A stretch of DNA of 64,000 nt. It comes from Cordylochernes scorpioides. Lineage: Eukaryota; Arthropoda; Arachnida; Pseudoscorpiones; Chernetidae. Where the stretch lies: positions 97,802,592-97,866,591 of the forward strand of contig CP092870.1 of the NCBI GenBank assembly GCA_030710605.1, written 5' to 3'. The notes under the pieces were generated by a model that saw only the letters and a list, made by a program, of their open reading frames with translations, had not been told where the DNA came from and did not search any database. This document shows, one piece after another, positions 23,489 to 36,100 of the stretch (the stretch's first letter is position 1; each line of letters begins with the position of its first letter). A program made the translations under genes and the position numbers.

Positions 23489-24555
23489 TTCCCATTTAAT
23501 TTGCATAATCTAATGTGTAAATATAATTTATCAATTTTCCATTTTTCCTTCGGTCCCTTGCAGGCGAAATGATCATGTAAAGGCCTTTGATATTCGCTGG
23601 ACTAAATTTTGGTGGTTAAAAAAAAAAAAAAAAAATTATATATATTAAAAATCCACACATTTGCTTTTTAGGAAATAGATCTTTAAAAAAAGTTTTGTTT
23701 CTATCAATGACATCCATCTTTAACAAGTTCTTTTCTAATCACGAATAATTATAGAAATATGTAAAGTTTAAATGGAAAAGCAAAAAAAAAAAAAAACTAA
23801 TACCAGTGTTGTAAATTCTGACAATTTACTTACTCTATGAAGAGACATTTCTTTCTTCGATAATTCCATATTTTAAAACAATAGAATATAATTAGTAATT
23901 TAATTTAAAAATTTTCTCATTATATATATATAAAAAAAAAGTTTTCTCTCACTAAATTATTTCGATGCAGTAATATGGAATATTAATCTGTGAAAAAAAA
24001 AATTATTCCAGCGAATTTTCGAAGGCAATTTAAAGTAGATTACTTTTTCAAAATACAAACTTTTTTCCTAACTAGTTCTCTTTTATAAATATAAATATTT
24101 AAAATTTCGATATTATATAAATATTTAAAATGTCATCTACTGATTATTTTAGGTACTAATTTTATCTTCTATTTGCATAAATGCTTTGTTCACTTAAAAT
24201 ATAACTCTAGATGGCGAGCTTGTATTATCATTCCATTTTATGAGTTTGTGATTTTTTTGTTTACTATCTCATTTGTTTTGATATTATTTTGTGATAAATA
24301 TTTTGTGTGTTGAGAAAATATTTATTATTTTTTTATAAATGGCCTTATATTTCACAATATATATATTTCAATTTTTTTTCTAGGGTGTGCCATTGGATGT
24401 TAAATAATATATCATTATTTATTGGAATACTTTTTTTTTTACACACACAAAAAAAAAAAAAGTAATCCAATTTGTTAATACTCATTTGCCTTTTTATGGT
24501 TTATTTGTTATTATTGTGGTTATCAATGTTGTTTTAAATAAATAAATAAAAATTC
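23489..24555 (+). other. Probable tetraspanin 3' UTR
   Basis: Very AT-rich sequence with no open frame. A cluster of overlapping AATAAA signals at about 24537-24550 is a likely polyadenylation site. A TGTAAATA word (Pumilio-type) lies 20-30 bp after the stop. The UTR end is inferred. Confidence 0.4.
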
Positions 24556-26523
24556 AATTGAGATAGAATTCATGGTTGTTGGAAGATTTAAAATTAAAGA
24601 CCTTTTTTGTTTTGTTTATTGTTGCATTTTTTTTTTGAATGTGTAAAATTAAGATTTAAAAAAAAAAAAATACATAAGCACTTTTTTGATGGTGGAAAAA
24701 AAATCGACACACTTTTTTTTTTTTTTTTTTTACATTTAATTTTTTTTTTTGTAACATATTCCATGCAGTTGGGGCAACACACATCAGGAACCTAAGCTAA
24801 TAAAATATTTAACATATAGGTTAGAATTAGCAGAGGTTCTTTTTTTTTAAACATTAGTTTATTTTTTTAAATGTACTTTTTTTTTAAGCAAAACACTTAA
24901 TACAACAGGAAAAAGTTATATCATAAATGCTACAGACGAACAACAATTCCATAGTCAGTGGTCAAAAATAATAAAATCACAGAAATAATCTAACAAATCT
25001 TATAATAGTTTTTTTTTTTTTTTTAAATCGCTCTTCAGAGTTCCTGGGTAGTTAGCGTCCTGTGCTCCAGAAACCTGGGTTATAAATATATCTTTTTTTT
25101 TTTCAGGTAGAAATTTTGTATATTAAGTGTGTGCTTAGGCCTTATTATTTAGGATTATTGTTTTCATTATTATTTGTGTCTTTTGATACGCCCCCAAGAT
25201 ATCTTTAAAAAAAAATCTTTAAATATATATATTTAAATGAATAATTTCCCCTTTGTATTGCCTTTTGTAGTTTTGCATATTCAGCATTTATATTTAGGTT
25301 GATTTTTAAAAGATTGGTGCTATTTCAAATTGTGTCGGTTTTTTTTCCCCCTCTCATCAAAGTGGGTAATATCATTGTAAATACAATAATTGAATGTATG
25401 TGGTCCCTAACCTACCATCTATCTATCTCTCACAGTTGTGTTAGATATTATATAGAGAGGATATGTAAATATGTAATTCTACCTATTATTATTTGTTTGG
25501 GGTATTATACAAAAAAAAATCTAGCGTATTATCTCTTTAAATCTAGTATATTTATTTCCAATAGGGTTTATATTCTTTAATATAGATGATGTATTATTGC
25601 CCTTATATATTTATAATTATATATATAACTAATTTTTTTGAAATTATTATCATACACACACACACACACAATGTATAAAAAAAAAAAATACTTATTTCAT
25701 AATATTCACCTCTCCCGAAATGAAACCAAAATATTACAACAAGGTGTCAAAAAATTTCTGATTTTTACACAAAATATTTGCATAGACAACTTAGATATGC
25801 AACTTACATAGACCATATATGACTTATATAAGTTTATCCTGATGGGAAGTGGTGGGGATAATATTTTTTTCAAAGGGAATGATTATTATGGTGATGACAA
25901 TACCATTTATAGGTTTGGTTTTGATATATAGTTACTGTGAAACAATTCACACACACACATTAATTTATAAATAGAAATTTGTATATATAAAAATTTTGTT
26001 TATATATGACTAATCTACATCTTTCCAGAAACGATATTCTGGGGTTACCAATATATTCTCATTATTTTTGCATATTACCCTATAAATTTTGTCTTTATTA
26101 TTATTATTATTGAAACTGGCTCAAAATTTCTAAAAAAAAAATTGCAATTGATGTAAATTTTTTTTTCAAAAGTGATATTGTATATATTATTTCTACATTG
26201 GGTCAACATTTTGACCATATTAAAAAAAAAAATTATGCATTAAAGAAATCTCTATTAGAGAATTTTAAAAAAATATTTGAAATTTTTGTATATATATTTA
26301 TATAATTAGAATCTAATTCCTTTTTTTTTAACTTTACTTTTCAGTATGTGTAATGCTGTACTTTGGAGTATTTTGTAAAAGTTCTGCAATTTTTTTTTTC
26401 CCCTTCTAGAGGCTAACAGATATTCTCCATAAAAGAAAGGCTAAAAAGTGTGATAAATCTTTTTTCTGATGTATCATTTCGCAGCCATTTTCTAGAGCTA
26501 AATTGAAAATTTGTGGGAATATA

Positions 26524-26710
26524 CAGTAGAACTACCTCTCTGTAAAGAACAGCATCTATTTTAAGAGCCAAAGTATTCTTTAGGGAGAAATGTAATCTTG
26601 CCAGAGAGTTGTAAATAGGTAAAAAATGGTAATTTTGGTGATGAGAACTGTCCTTTATAAAGAGGTGTCCTTTAGTGAGAGTGTCCTCTCACGGAGGTTG
26701 TTCTACTGTA
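26524..26710. mobile_element. Pogo/Tigger-like MITE
   Basis: ACAGTAGAACTACCTCTCTG start, GGAGGTTGTTCTACTGTA end. Confidence 0.75.
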
Positions 26711-26719
26711 TATATATAT

Positions 26720-26868
26720 ACAGTTAAACCTGTCTATAGCGCCCCCTCTAAATAGCGCCCCATTTTAAATACATAGTACGATGCGATTTACATTAAAAGT
26801 GACCTCTCTATAGCACCCTATTTCGGTGAGTCCCAAGAGGGGGGCGCTATAGACAGGTTTAACTGTAT
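26720..26868. mobile_element. Pogo-like MITE (CTATAGCGCCC type) copy 1
   Basis: ACAGTTAAACCTGTCTATAG start, inverse end CTATAGACAGGTTTAACTGT, directly next to the MITE at 26524. Confidence 0.85.
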
Positions 26869-26958
26869 ATTGTTTAAAATAGAGAGCAATTCATTTTAAA
26901 CACATTAAATAACAATAGCTTAATCGTGATAAAGAAAAACAAGTTGGATTATAGATTA

Positions 26959-27129
26959 TAAACACAAGGTAATAAGAGACCAAATAAATAGTGTGGGATG
27001 TTTCATTAACAGCGTTGTTACCATCATCAGGCATATTATTCAGTACTTTTGTCTGAAGATGGTAACAAGACTGTGTTACCAAAACATCACACACTATTTA
27101 TTTGGATTTGGTCTTATTACCTTGTGTTA
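26959..27129. repeat. Palindromic MITE, AAGGTAATAAGACC family
   Basis: AACACAAGGTAATAAGAGAC at the left, GGTCTTATTACCTTGTGTT at the right. Centre has AACAGCGTTGTTACCATCAT and GTCTGAAGATGGTAACAA. More than ten copies in the window. Confidence 0.8.
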
Positions 27130-27345
27130 AAAAGGTTATCATGGATCAATTGTATTTGTTCTTCAAAAATTCAATATTTCGATGAGGCTGTTTGTCTTCT
27201 GGGATGCAAATTCCTTGTAAGGTTATCATCCAAGTGAAGCACAAAGAATATTTAAAACCTGTCTGGCTGACGATGTATTCGATACAAACAAATGAAGAAA
27301 GGATCATTTATACTTGCTATATATTTTACTAACTAAAAATCTATG

Positions 27346-27478
27346 TACAGTTAAACCTGTCTATAGCGCCCAATTTTAAATATGTAGTACGATGCGATTT
27401 ACATTAAAAGTGACCTGTCTATAGCACTCTATTTTGGTGAGTCCCAAGAGGGGGCACTATAGACAGGTTTAACTGTAC
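27346..27478. mobile_element. Pogo-like MITE (CTATAGCGCCC type) copy 2
   Basis: Same ends as 26720; slightly shorter. Confidence 0.85.
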
Positions 27479-27697
27479 TATTTATGGGTGCTCTAAGGCC
27501 TTATACAGTTTCAAGCCCCGAAGTCACATCATAGAAAGTAAGCCTTGATTGTTAAGTTTTGCAATGGCTGCCAGCTATCTGCATTGAATTCGGAACAATA
27601 TGAAGAAGGCATTAAAAAAAAAATGTCCAACACAATTTTGATATTTAAAAAAATAAAATCCTATGTTTGAAATTTGTGTGGCTCCTATATTTATACA

Positions 27698-27863
27698 TAC
27701 AGTAAAACCCCTCTATAACAAACCCCAATGGGACTGAACCTATGGTTCACTATAGCCATGGTTTGTTATAGCCATAGTTCACTGTATTATAAAATGGGGA
27801 TTATTTCAGGTTGGTTATAAGAGAAGGTTCCCTATATAGGTTTTTTTAGCAGGGTTTTACTGT
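27698..27863. mobile_element. Pogo-like MITE (CTCTATAACAAACC type)
   Basis: ACAGTAAAACCCCTCTATAA start, AGCAGGGTTTTACTGTA end. Confidence 0.75.
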
Positions 27864-29672
27864 ATATATATAAAAAAAAAAGAGAGATAAAATTTTTAGA
27901 AGCGTTACAATTTTTTTTTAAATCAAAGAAGTGGCATGACTCAATTTTATCATCGCCCTCTACAGAAAGGATTTATGATATATTTTTTCACTCTCTTTTC
28001 TCTCTCTCACTAAAACCAGTCTATTTTGAAATGACATTGATATTGTTTTTTTGTAGAGAGGAAACAAAATGTAATTACATACACCTCACGTTTCAGAGAG
28101 AGACTGTCTATCACTTAGGTAAAGGTAACAGAGAGAGAGACACCAAAATTTGGGGTCAAAGAATTTAAAAAAGTATAAAATTTGGTTGAGGTAACATTCA
28201 TCTCTTTTATACATAAACTATCCAACCAGCAAATGATTTTCCACAAAAATTTTCTATAAAGTCTATAATATAGAAGTCTATAAAAGACCCGATAGTTGGT
28301 AAAGAGCCAATTAAAAAAAAAGTGATCATTTTCTCTAATAATTGCTAATAAGAGATAAAAGCTCACAATGACGAGTTTCAACTATCTTCATAGCAATGAT
28401 ACCGAGTGATTCCTCCTAGTGTAATTCTCCCTTTATGCAACATGCAAGTAACACATTTACATATATCCTCCTTTATCCATCTTTCCCTCCCTCCCCCATA
28501 TATTTGACTACTTTTCAGTATTATCTAGTGATTTATTTATACATCTCTGCACTCAGCTAATTTGATTTTGACCATTAAAGCCTAAAAATGTGTTTCTACA
28601 GGATAAGTTATTCAAACTGTTCACTATTTATATATGTACACCATGTGCTCTGCTTCCTTCAAGTGTATTTAGAGCTCCTTGTTTGTGATCTAGCTATTGG
28701 ATGTTTGTGTGTTTATTTTAAAACCAATTTTGATGTTGAGATACCTGCAGTGCCAGTTGTGTAAAGCTTCGACGTAGCCCTAGAATGTATGTTGTAGCGG
28801 CCTTGTTATTGGGATCATTTGTTGATAATAAAATATTCTCCACCTTCTTGCATATAGAGTTCTTACATATTTGCATACATAGACACACACATGGCATATT
28901 TGCATATTGGTGTGGTTTATTCCTAGGGTGTCAGAGTGGGGGGAGAAGGTTAATTGTGGTAAGTCAAACATGCCCACGTATAATTTAACAAATTACACAA
29001 AAAATATAAAGTATAGAACCTCTTTTAATTGTCTAAAACAGTATTTCAACCAATTTTCCTTTCAAATTACCTTACTTCAATTTCAACTGACTAGAATTAT
29101 CTCAATACTTCCTGTAATTCAACTATTTTCTTAATCCCAATCAACCAATTTACTTTACCCAGACTTCAATTCAACAGCAGTATTAACAACAGAATCTAGA
29201 AAAGAGATCCACTAACAGAGTGGAGTCTTGGAATGAAATGATAAACTTAACCGGCTTTAATTCCACTCCCCCCCAAAATTCTAATCTCATTAAATGAAGT
29301 ATATTGGACTGTATAGAGAGAGTATATCTCGTATTCTCCCCGCAAAAAAAAAAAGTTCCTTTTTAAAAAAAATTACAGTGTAGCAAGTGCTTTCAGGTAA
29401 TTCTATTCTTCATTTCAGACATATTCCTCTCTGAAGTTTTGGCACACAATCGGATTCGTCAGAGTTTCCATCCTATTGTGGGAATAAGGAGCAATAGATA
29501 TAAGATTAAGAATTATGAATGTCGGCCAGACGACCTTTATCTTCATGGTGATAATCAAGACCAATTTTGGTCCCGAGATAAGAGATAATAAAAAGAATTA
29601 CTGGCTGAACTATCTTCAATTTTAAGAACTATCAATGTCGGCCAGGCAGCCTCTATATTCAAGATATAAGAA

Positions 29673-29980
29673 GGGGGGGTTGGTTGAAGGAGGGTCTAAA
29701 CTGTTGGTTTTCGACCGCTATGACCCGGGTTCAATTCCCACATTGTGAGCACTTTTTTTCTGATTAAAAAAAAAAATGCTTCAATGGCCCCCGATTCTTG
29801 CAAAAGTCCAACCCCACCATGGTGTGCAAGTAACCAAACTCTGGCACATTTAAAGTGCAAAATCAAACTGATTTTCACATGTATAGACATGTGGTGCACT
29901 TACAGTAAAAGCAGTCGTCAACTTCTACCCACCATGATTATCATGGCCTGTACCACGTGTACAAGGGATAAGCAAAAAAG
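29673..29980 (+). mobile_element. tRNA-derived SINE, copy 1
   Basis: tRNA-like head with box B GGGTTCAATTCC, then CACTTTTTTTCTG, a body with CCCCCGATTCTTGCAAAAGT and CCACCATGATTATCATGGCC, and the tail ACAAGGGATAAGCAAAAAA. About 300 bp. Confidence 0.85.
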
Positions 29981-30035
29981 ATATAAGAAAGAATAAATGC
30001 TTCCTCCTCATGCCACAAGAAACCAGTAATCACAC

Positions 30036-30166
30036 CTGACCATATCCATCATAGCATCTCAGGTGTAGATAAATCTGATCACCAACAAACTCCACCACGC
30101 CCAGCTCAGTAATGGATAACATGCCATTACCATCACTTTCTTGAAGAGTTGCCTCATTTGTAGATA
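30036..30166 (-). CDS. Unassigned internal exon-like segment
   Basis: On the minus strand a pyrimidine-rich tract ending CCCTACAG is followed by 131 bp of open coding-like sequence and a donor CAG|GTGTGA. The product runs from STNEATLQESDGNGMLSITE to LHLRCYDGYGQ. The GC content is higher than the surroundings. I do not recognise the family. It could belong to another minus-strand gene continuing to the left, or be a relic exon. Confidence 0.4.
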
Positions 30167-30447
30167 CTGTAGGGATTAGGTAGATGGAAGGTACGATTTT
30201 GTGATTAGATGTTAGGTTCACAAAAAACACTTTTAACACATTCAATTATTATTATTTTTTTTTTAAACAAGAGAAAATGTGAAAAAATAGTACAAACGTG
30301 ATATTGTACTGGGATAAGGTAAGTAAATTATTTTCGAATAAGCTAGGCAAGAGCTTTCAAAGTCAAAAAGACTTCACCTTTAGAGCTTGGTCAGTTTTTC
30401 ACTCTAAAGAAGTTTTTTGGGTTTGAAAGCTTTTGCCCAGAGTTTAA

Positions 30448-30926
30448 TCTATATTAATAAAATGCAAATTTCATAAGTGGTGTTCGCTAAAAACTTTCAT
30501 TACAATGCATCAATTTCGACCAAATTTTCAACATTTATGTAAAACGAGATGGAGCAGGTTTTGCTTAACATCAAAATATTTTTCCTAACTTTAACATGCG
30601 TAACTTCGCTGCTATCGATTAAATACAAAAAAAAAATCAACATAGTTAATTTTATTTATATATAAATACAAACAAAAATTCAGCAATTCATTCAACTCAA
30701 TCTAAAAAAATATTCAAAACAAGCAATTTTAAGATAACACCATATGTAAAACAGTCGGCCTAGAAAACAACAACGATATTACATCTTTCTCACATATTCA
30801 CACACAATCTTGATTAATAATTAAAACTAATCTTTAACATTGTTTATTATACTTCATAATATATAATATTCGTTAGGCAAACTTTCACTCGGATAAAACC
30901 CGGGAAGCCGGGTACACATCCGCTAG
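30448..30926 (+). mobile_element. Non-autonomous Helitron
   Basis: Starts TCTATATTAATAAAATGC after A, ends with the AACCCGGGAAGCCGGGT hairpin and CTAG before T. 479 bp. Confidence 0.85.
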
Positions 30927-31269
30927 TCAAAAATAAAGAAAAACGAATCGTGTTATACATTTTTAAATATTCTCATGTTTTCAAATACAGCATCATCGAT
31001 TTATTTTAGTACAAACATAAAAGTTTTAGTAAATTATAGGAGAGACAACACGCTGACAACAAAATGTTAAACTGTTGTTATAGACAAGGAAGAATTTATT
31101 TAGCGTAATTTATACAAGAAGACAAACAATAGTGTCACACATAACAATATTTACACAAATATTTACTCGGAGAAAGCTGCCTTGATCAGTATCCTTCGTA
31201 GTGTTTGAGCCTGGACAAAAACTCATCAAGTTTCAGCAAAATGATACAATTTGGAGATTATATAAGAGT

Positions 31270-31568
31270 AGGGGGGTCGGTGAAAGGCTGGTTAAACCGT
31301 TTGGTTTTCGACCACTACGACCCGAGTTCGATTCCCGAATTGGACACTTTTTTCTGTTAAAAAAAAATGCTCCAATGGCCCCCGATTCTTGCAAAAGTCC
31401 AACCCCACCAGCGAGTGCAAGTAACCAAACGGGGCTCTGGCACATTTGTAAGTGCAAAGTCGAACTACTTTTCACATGTGTAGACATGTGGTGCGCTTAC
31501 AGTAAAAGCAGTCGCTAACTACCCACCATGATTATCATGGCCTGTACCACGTGTACTAGGGATAAGCA
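31270..31568 (+). mobile_element. tRNA-derived SINE, copy 2
   Basis: Head GGGGGTCGGTGAAAGGCTGG, box B GAGTTCGATTCCC, same body and GGGATAAGCA tail. Confidence 0.88.
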
Positions 31569-31819
31569 TTATATAAGAGTTGAAAAAATCACCAGGCAAC
31601 AACACCATATGCAAATAAGTGATTTATCTGTGACATTTGATCACGGATGAATTAAATCAATATCACTCTTGACCATGATAATAGCCAACCTTGTTGCATC
31701 AGCCCCTTCATATGTGCAATGGTATAAATCCCAGGAGAATCTGTATGTAAGAGTAAGGTTCTTCAAATTAAAGATACTTCGGCCAGTATAAATCTTTTTA
31801 TTATCTCAATGTTTCGACA

Positions 31820-31925
31820 AAAAAAAACTAAACTTATTTTAAGGAGAAATAACAACCATTTTCAACGTTATTTCTCCTTAAAATAAGTTTCAATTTTTCG
31901 TTCAAAAGAAACACATGCGGGATAT
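31820..31925. repeat. Palindromic repeat (TTTTAAGGAGAAATAAC)
   Basis: TTATTTTAAGGAGAAATAAC is inverted at 31870 (GTTATTTCTCCTTAAAATAA). The same arms occur farther apart at 32570 and 32709. Confidence 0.7.
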
Positions 31926-32137
31926 TTTCAAATGTCGTTCTACAAAAAAATCTTTTGTCATCGTCAGGAGCAAACAAAAATTAAAACATTTGGCAAGGCG
32001 GAAGTATACTGGCCATTGAATAACTATTAATGCGGGCGAGCTAGGCAGCCTCTATCTTCACAATAAGACTAAGGTATCTATTGATAACCTCTAAACAATT
32101 AAAAAAATAAATAATCAGAAACATATTTGAAAAAACA

Positions 32138-32303
32138 AAGGTAGCAAGACCAAATCCAAATTAATAAATAATGTTGTGACATTTTCCGTAACAATATTGT
32201 TACCCTCTTCAAACCAAAAGTATTAAAGATGGTAAAAATCACTGTTATCAAAAGGTAATATGTAATTTATTAATTTGGATTTATGGTCTTGTTATCTCAA
32301 GTT
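32138..32303. repeat. Palindromic MITE, AAGGTAATAAGACC family
   Basis: GTAGCAAGACCAAATCCAAA start, TTGGATTTATGGTCTTG end; diverged copy. Confidence 0.65.
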
Positions 32304-32564
32304 CCTAATGTATAATTTAAATGGTAACTGATTAAATCTTTGATGTATTGTATACCCGTAGAAGGGTGATTTGCCTGAAAGCTTATACAACCATTTATAA
32401 ATGGAAGAATCTCTTCTTTCGTGTAATCTTTACACAAGGGGATAAGAAACAACAACAACAGAATCTCTTCTCCCTGTCTAGTGATTCCTCTTCTATTAAC
32501 AAATAGAGAGATTACTGTAGAACGATGTTTGACAATTATCCTGCAAATGTTTCTTATGAACGAA

Positions 32565-32790
32565 AAATTGAAATTTATTTTAAGGAGAAATAACGATTGT
32601 TGAGAATTAATAAGGGAATTCCCATCCCTGGACACTTTTATTTTTCCATTTATCATTACTCTTCACAATTCATCCTTTCATACTTTATCCCTAAGGTTAG
32701 AAATAATCGTTATTTCTCCTTAAAATAGATTTCAATTTTTTGTTCAAAAGAAACATTTGCGGGATAATTTTCAAACGTCATTCTACAATC
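32565..32790. repeat. Palindromic repeat (TTTTAAGGAGAAATAAC), second copy
   Basis: Arms at 32573-32597 and 32707-32732 with a 110-bp spacer. Confidence 0.65.
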
Positions 32791-33040
32791 ATAAGCCGCA
32801 TTATATTGTATTATAGAGAGATTACTATTTGGATATTGGTTGCCCCACAAAAAACTAGAATGGTTTGTCAAACATCATCATTATGTAAAAATGTTTGGCT
32901 GTTCCCTTAAAGCTGCATTATAAAAAGAGATTTTACTGCGCTATTTGAACGAGAAAAAAAAAAGCACACTTCAGTTATTACACACACAACACTTACAAAC
33001 TAACCAATAAGAGGAAACCCTGTGTATTAACACCACTCAC

Positions 33041-33180
33041 CTGTACAGCTGAACCGGCCCCTTGTTGGTTCCTAGAGCCAGGTAACCACTACCAGGAGAG
33101 AAAGCCAGAGTGGTGCATCGCCCGATGTCAGTTCCGGGTCTGGGGAAGTTCTGGTACACTGTTCTGGTTCCCATATGGGC
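33041..33180 (-). CDS. UTP18: UTP18 exon 10 (last blade)
   Basis: Acceptor GTTCTCTAG. Encodes AHMGTRTVYQNFPRPGTDIG, then LAFSPGSGYLALG and VQLYR. It ends at a strong donor CAG|GTGAGT; reading through instead reaches TGA at once, right after VQLYR. Human UTP18 has a few more residues, so a tiny last exon downstream is expected. Confidence 0.88.
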
Positions 33181-36100
33181 CTAGAGAACACAGACACACC
33201 ACAAATTTAAAATCTATAATATCTTCAAAGAACAAAATAATGCAGTAAGCCATAACTTGAAAACATTGCTAAATCTGGCCTCTCGATGAATACTCTGGGT
33301 TTTGAAAGACTTCTCGTGAAACAACAGTCTCTGAAAAGAGACGACCTCCAGGAGAAACTTAGTATAGCTATGTTTTTAACTAATGGTATCTCATGGGAAA
33401 TATACTCTAGTGTATATTTTTAAATTATTTAAAAGCTTCTTTTTATTATACAGCAAGTAAACTACAAAAGACAAAATTATTTTAAATATATATATATATT
33501 TATTTTTTGTATATATCAATAGAAAAAATTTTAAAAAGCACTTAAGCTTTTATTTTCCACTTGCTTATTCACGATGACATTGCAATTATTTCGAATTCCT
33601 TTTAAAGTGCCATTTAAATAATGGAAAATTGGCCCATATGATAAGATATACATTGACTTGATATAGATCAGAACACTTGTAAATTCAAAATCAAATTTAA
33701 TTAATCAAAAAATTATGCCAGTTAAAGATTGACTATTAAATATTCAAATGATCCTGTGTCGAGAAGGATTTGGCAGAATTAGAAAATAATAGAAAATCAG
33801 ATAAGTAAATTGAATAAAAAAAAAAAAAAGGCTGAAGTGGGGAAGCAGCTTGGAGCATTTTCTCATTTATCATGTAAATTGATGAATTTTTTCATTGATT
33901 TTTCAAGTTTTTGGTTTGTAATTGCAAGGCGTATGCTAGATATGCAAAATTCAAACCAAATTGCTTCAACCATTTATAGGCTAGCCCTGAAAACAAATTT
34001 ACATTTATATGCCCTAAAGAACTCAATTATATACAATGGAACCTTATTATAACAGGGAGCAACTTAATTATGACATCATAATAATAGAATACCAAGGGGG
34101 TCGGTGGAAGGCTGGTTAAACCGTTTAGTTTTCGACCACTAGGACCGGGGTTCGATTCCCGCATTGGACACTTTTTTCTGTTTAAAAAAAAAATGCTCCA
34201 ATGGCCCCCGATTCTTGCAAAAGTCCAACCCCACCAGCGAGTGCAAGTAACCAAACGGGGCTCTGGCATTTGTAAGTGCAAAGTCGAACTGCTTTTCACA
34301 TGTGTAGACATGTGGTGCGCTTACAGTAAAAGCAGTCGCTAACTACCCACCATGATTATCATGGCCTGTACCACGTGTACTAGGGATAAGCAAAAAAAAA
34401 AATAGAATACCAAGTCCCAATTTTTTCTTTTAGCCACCATTATAGAAACATGTTTCTTTTATTAAAAAGTGTTGTGGGTTCTCTCAATTAAAAAATTAGC
34501 CCGGCAATTTTTGGTCATACCAACCTAAATAAAATCTTTGTCTCAAGTCATATGATGATATATGAACCACTTGATCAAGCAACTTGTTGATGGCTTCTCT
34601 AATTTTAAACTATGTTGTTGTTAAATTTATAAATTCAATTGCCATCTATCGATAAAATTGGTAACAATTAAATTTAATGGCAATGTGTTTCTTTTCAAAA
34701 ATTTTTAACACAACAAATTTTATGTTTGTGCAAAGAATACCCAAATTTCATGAGTCCATGCTCCTCGAGCTGTTTGATGATAAGTAGCGGTCTCTCCCAA
34801 AGATTTTGTTTAGTGCATCTAATGCAAGATTTTAAACTTTTTTTTTTTTTCCTTATCCCTAGTACCCGTGGTACAGGCCAAGATAATCATGGTAGGTAGA
34901 AGTAGGCGACTGCTTTTACAGTAAGTGCACCACATATCTACATATGTTAAAAACAGTTCGACTTTACACTTACAAATGTACCAGAGCCCTGTTTGGTTAC
35001 TTGCACTCTCTGGTGGGGTTGGACTTTTACAAGAATCGGGGGTCATTGGAGCATTTTTTTTTTTAAATCAGAAAAAAAGTGCCCAATGCGGGAATCAAAC
35101 CCGGGTCATAGTGGTTGAAAACCAACGGTTTAGACTATCCTTCCACTGACCCCCCCCCCCTCCCCCCCCCTTTTTTTTTTCAAACTCTCAAATTTTAAAC
35201 TCTAAAGATACTATCTGATGTAACCTACCAGTTTGACAGCATCCTCTGTGTAGCAAGAAGCCATCCCCAGGATCTGGCCGGTACAGTTGAAGGCCGTGGA
35301 GGTGATGTGGTGAGTGAGGTTGGTGAAGGACTTGACAGGCTGCGGAAACGAGGTGGACAGTACATGGCTGGTCTCATACACATTCACTATCCCCCGGTTG
35401 GAGCTGTTACACACACATAACTTTTATTACAGAGTACTTCAAATTGAAGGAAATCTACATTTCTACCACAATTACAAGGTGATAAGACCAAATCCAAATA
35501 AATAAATAATGTAGATTTGTTCTTATATCACCTTGTAGTTTTATCTTTCATCCAAATTCTGCCCATCATTTTATCTCAATTAAAAATTTGGTTATAAATT
35601 TTACTTAGGAGGGGGTGATGACCTGGAAAGATCAGAACCTCAATGAAGAGACATTCCGCTAACAGACACCATCTCTCTGTTGTTGTTGTTGTTTCTTATC
35701 CCCTTGTGCAAAGATTACACGAACTCCATGAGTTCACGCTCCTCGAGCTAGGAATGGGGTGTAGGGGTGCAGCTTTCGTTGATCATGGCACCATGATCCA
35801 GGCACACTTTGGTGAAAGTCTGACTTTGCCTGTAGTTTAAGGCCGTTCCTAACATGGAAGCAGACGCCTTTGCTGCCGACTCTAACATGAGTACAGACGC
35901 AGCTCCTCCGTATCCCTGAAGTGGGACCCTTGCTGAGGTCTATCAACCGGGTTAGTTGAAGGACTATCTCTCCCTAAAGAACACTTTGGTTCTGCAACTA
36001 GGTGTTGTTTGACTTTTACAAAAAGGTTCTGCTGAGATATAAGAAATGGCTCTTGCTTAGAGGTCAACTATAGACTTCTTGTATACAGTAGTAAAACCTC

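Larger units (their letters stand above)
24556..29670. other. AT-rich intergenic region
   Basis: Homopolymer-rich sequence with MITEs (listed separately) and no supported gene. Short frames such as the two at 24594-24795 are low-complexity artefacts. Confidence 0.5.

Noticed and set aside
24594..24795. Overlapping Lys/Phe-rich frames on both strands
   Set aside because: Poly-A/poly-T low complexity.
29419..29487. Plus-strand segment after TTTCATTTCAG ending WE and a stop, a possible last exon
   Set aside because: About 20 residues, no donor partner nearby and no family resemblance; an acceptor-like word alone is not enough.
29696..29899. Repeated small ORFs (MSTHVKSSSTLH, MAPDSCKSPTPP types) at 29.7, 31.2, 34.0, 34.9 and 41.1 kb
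   Set aside because: All are translations of the SINE body on one strand or the other.
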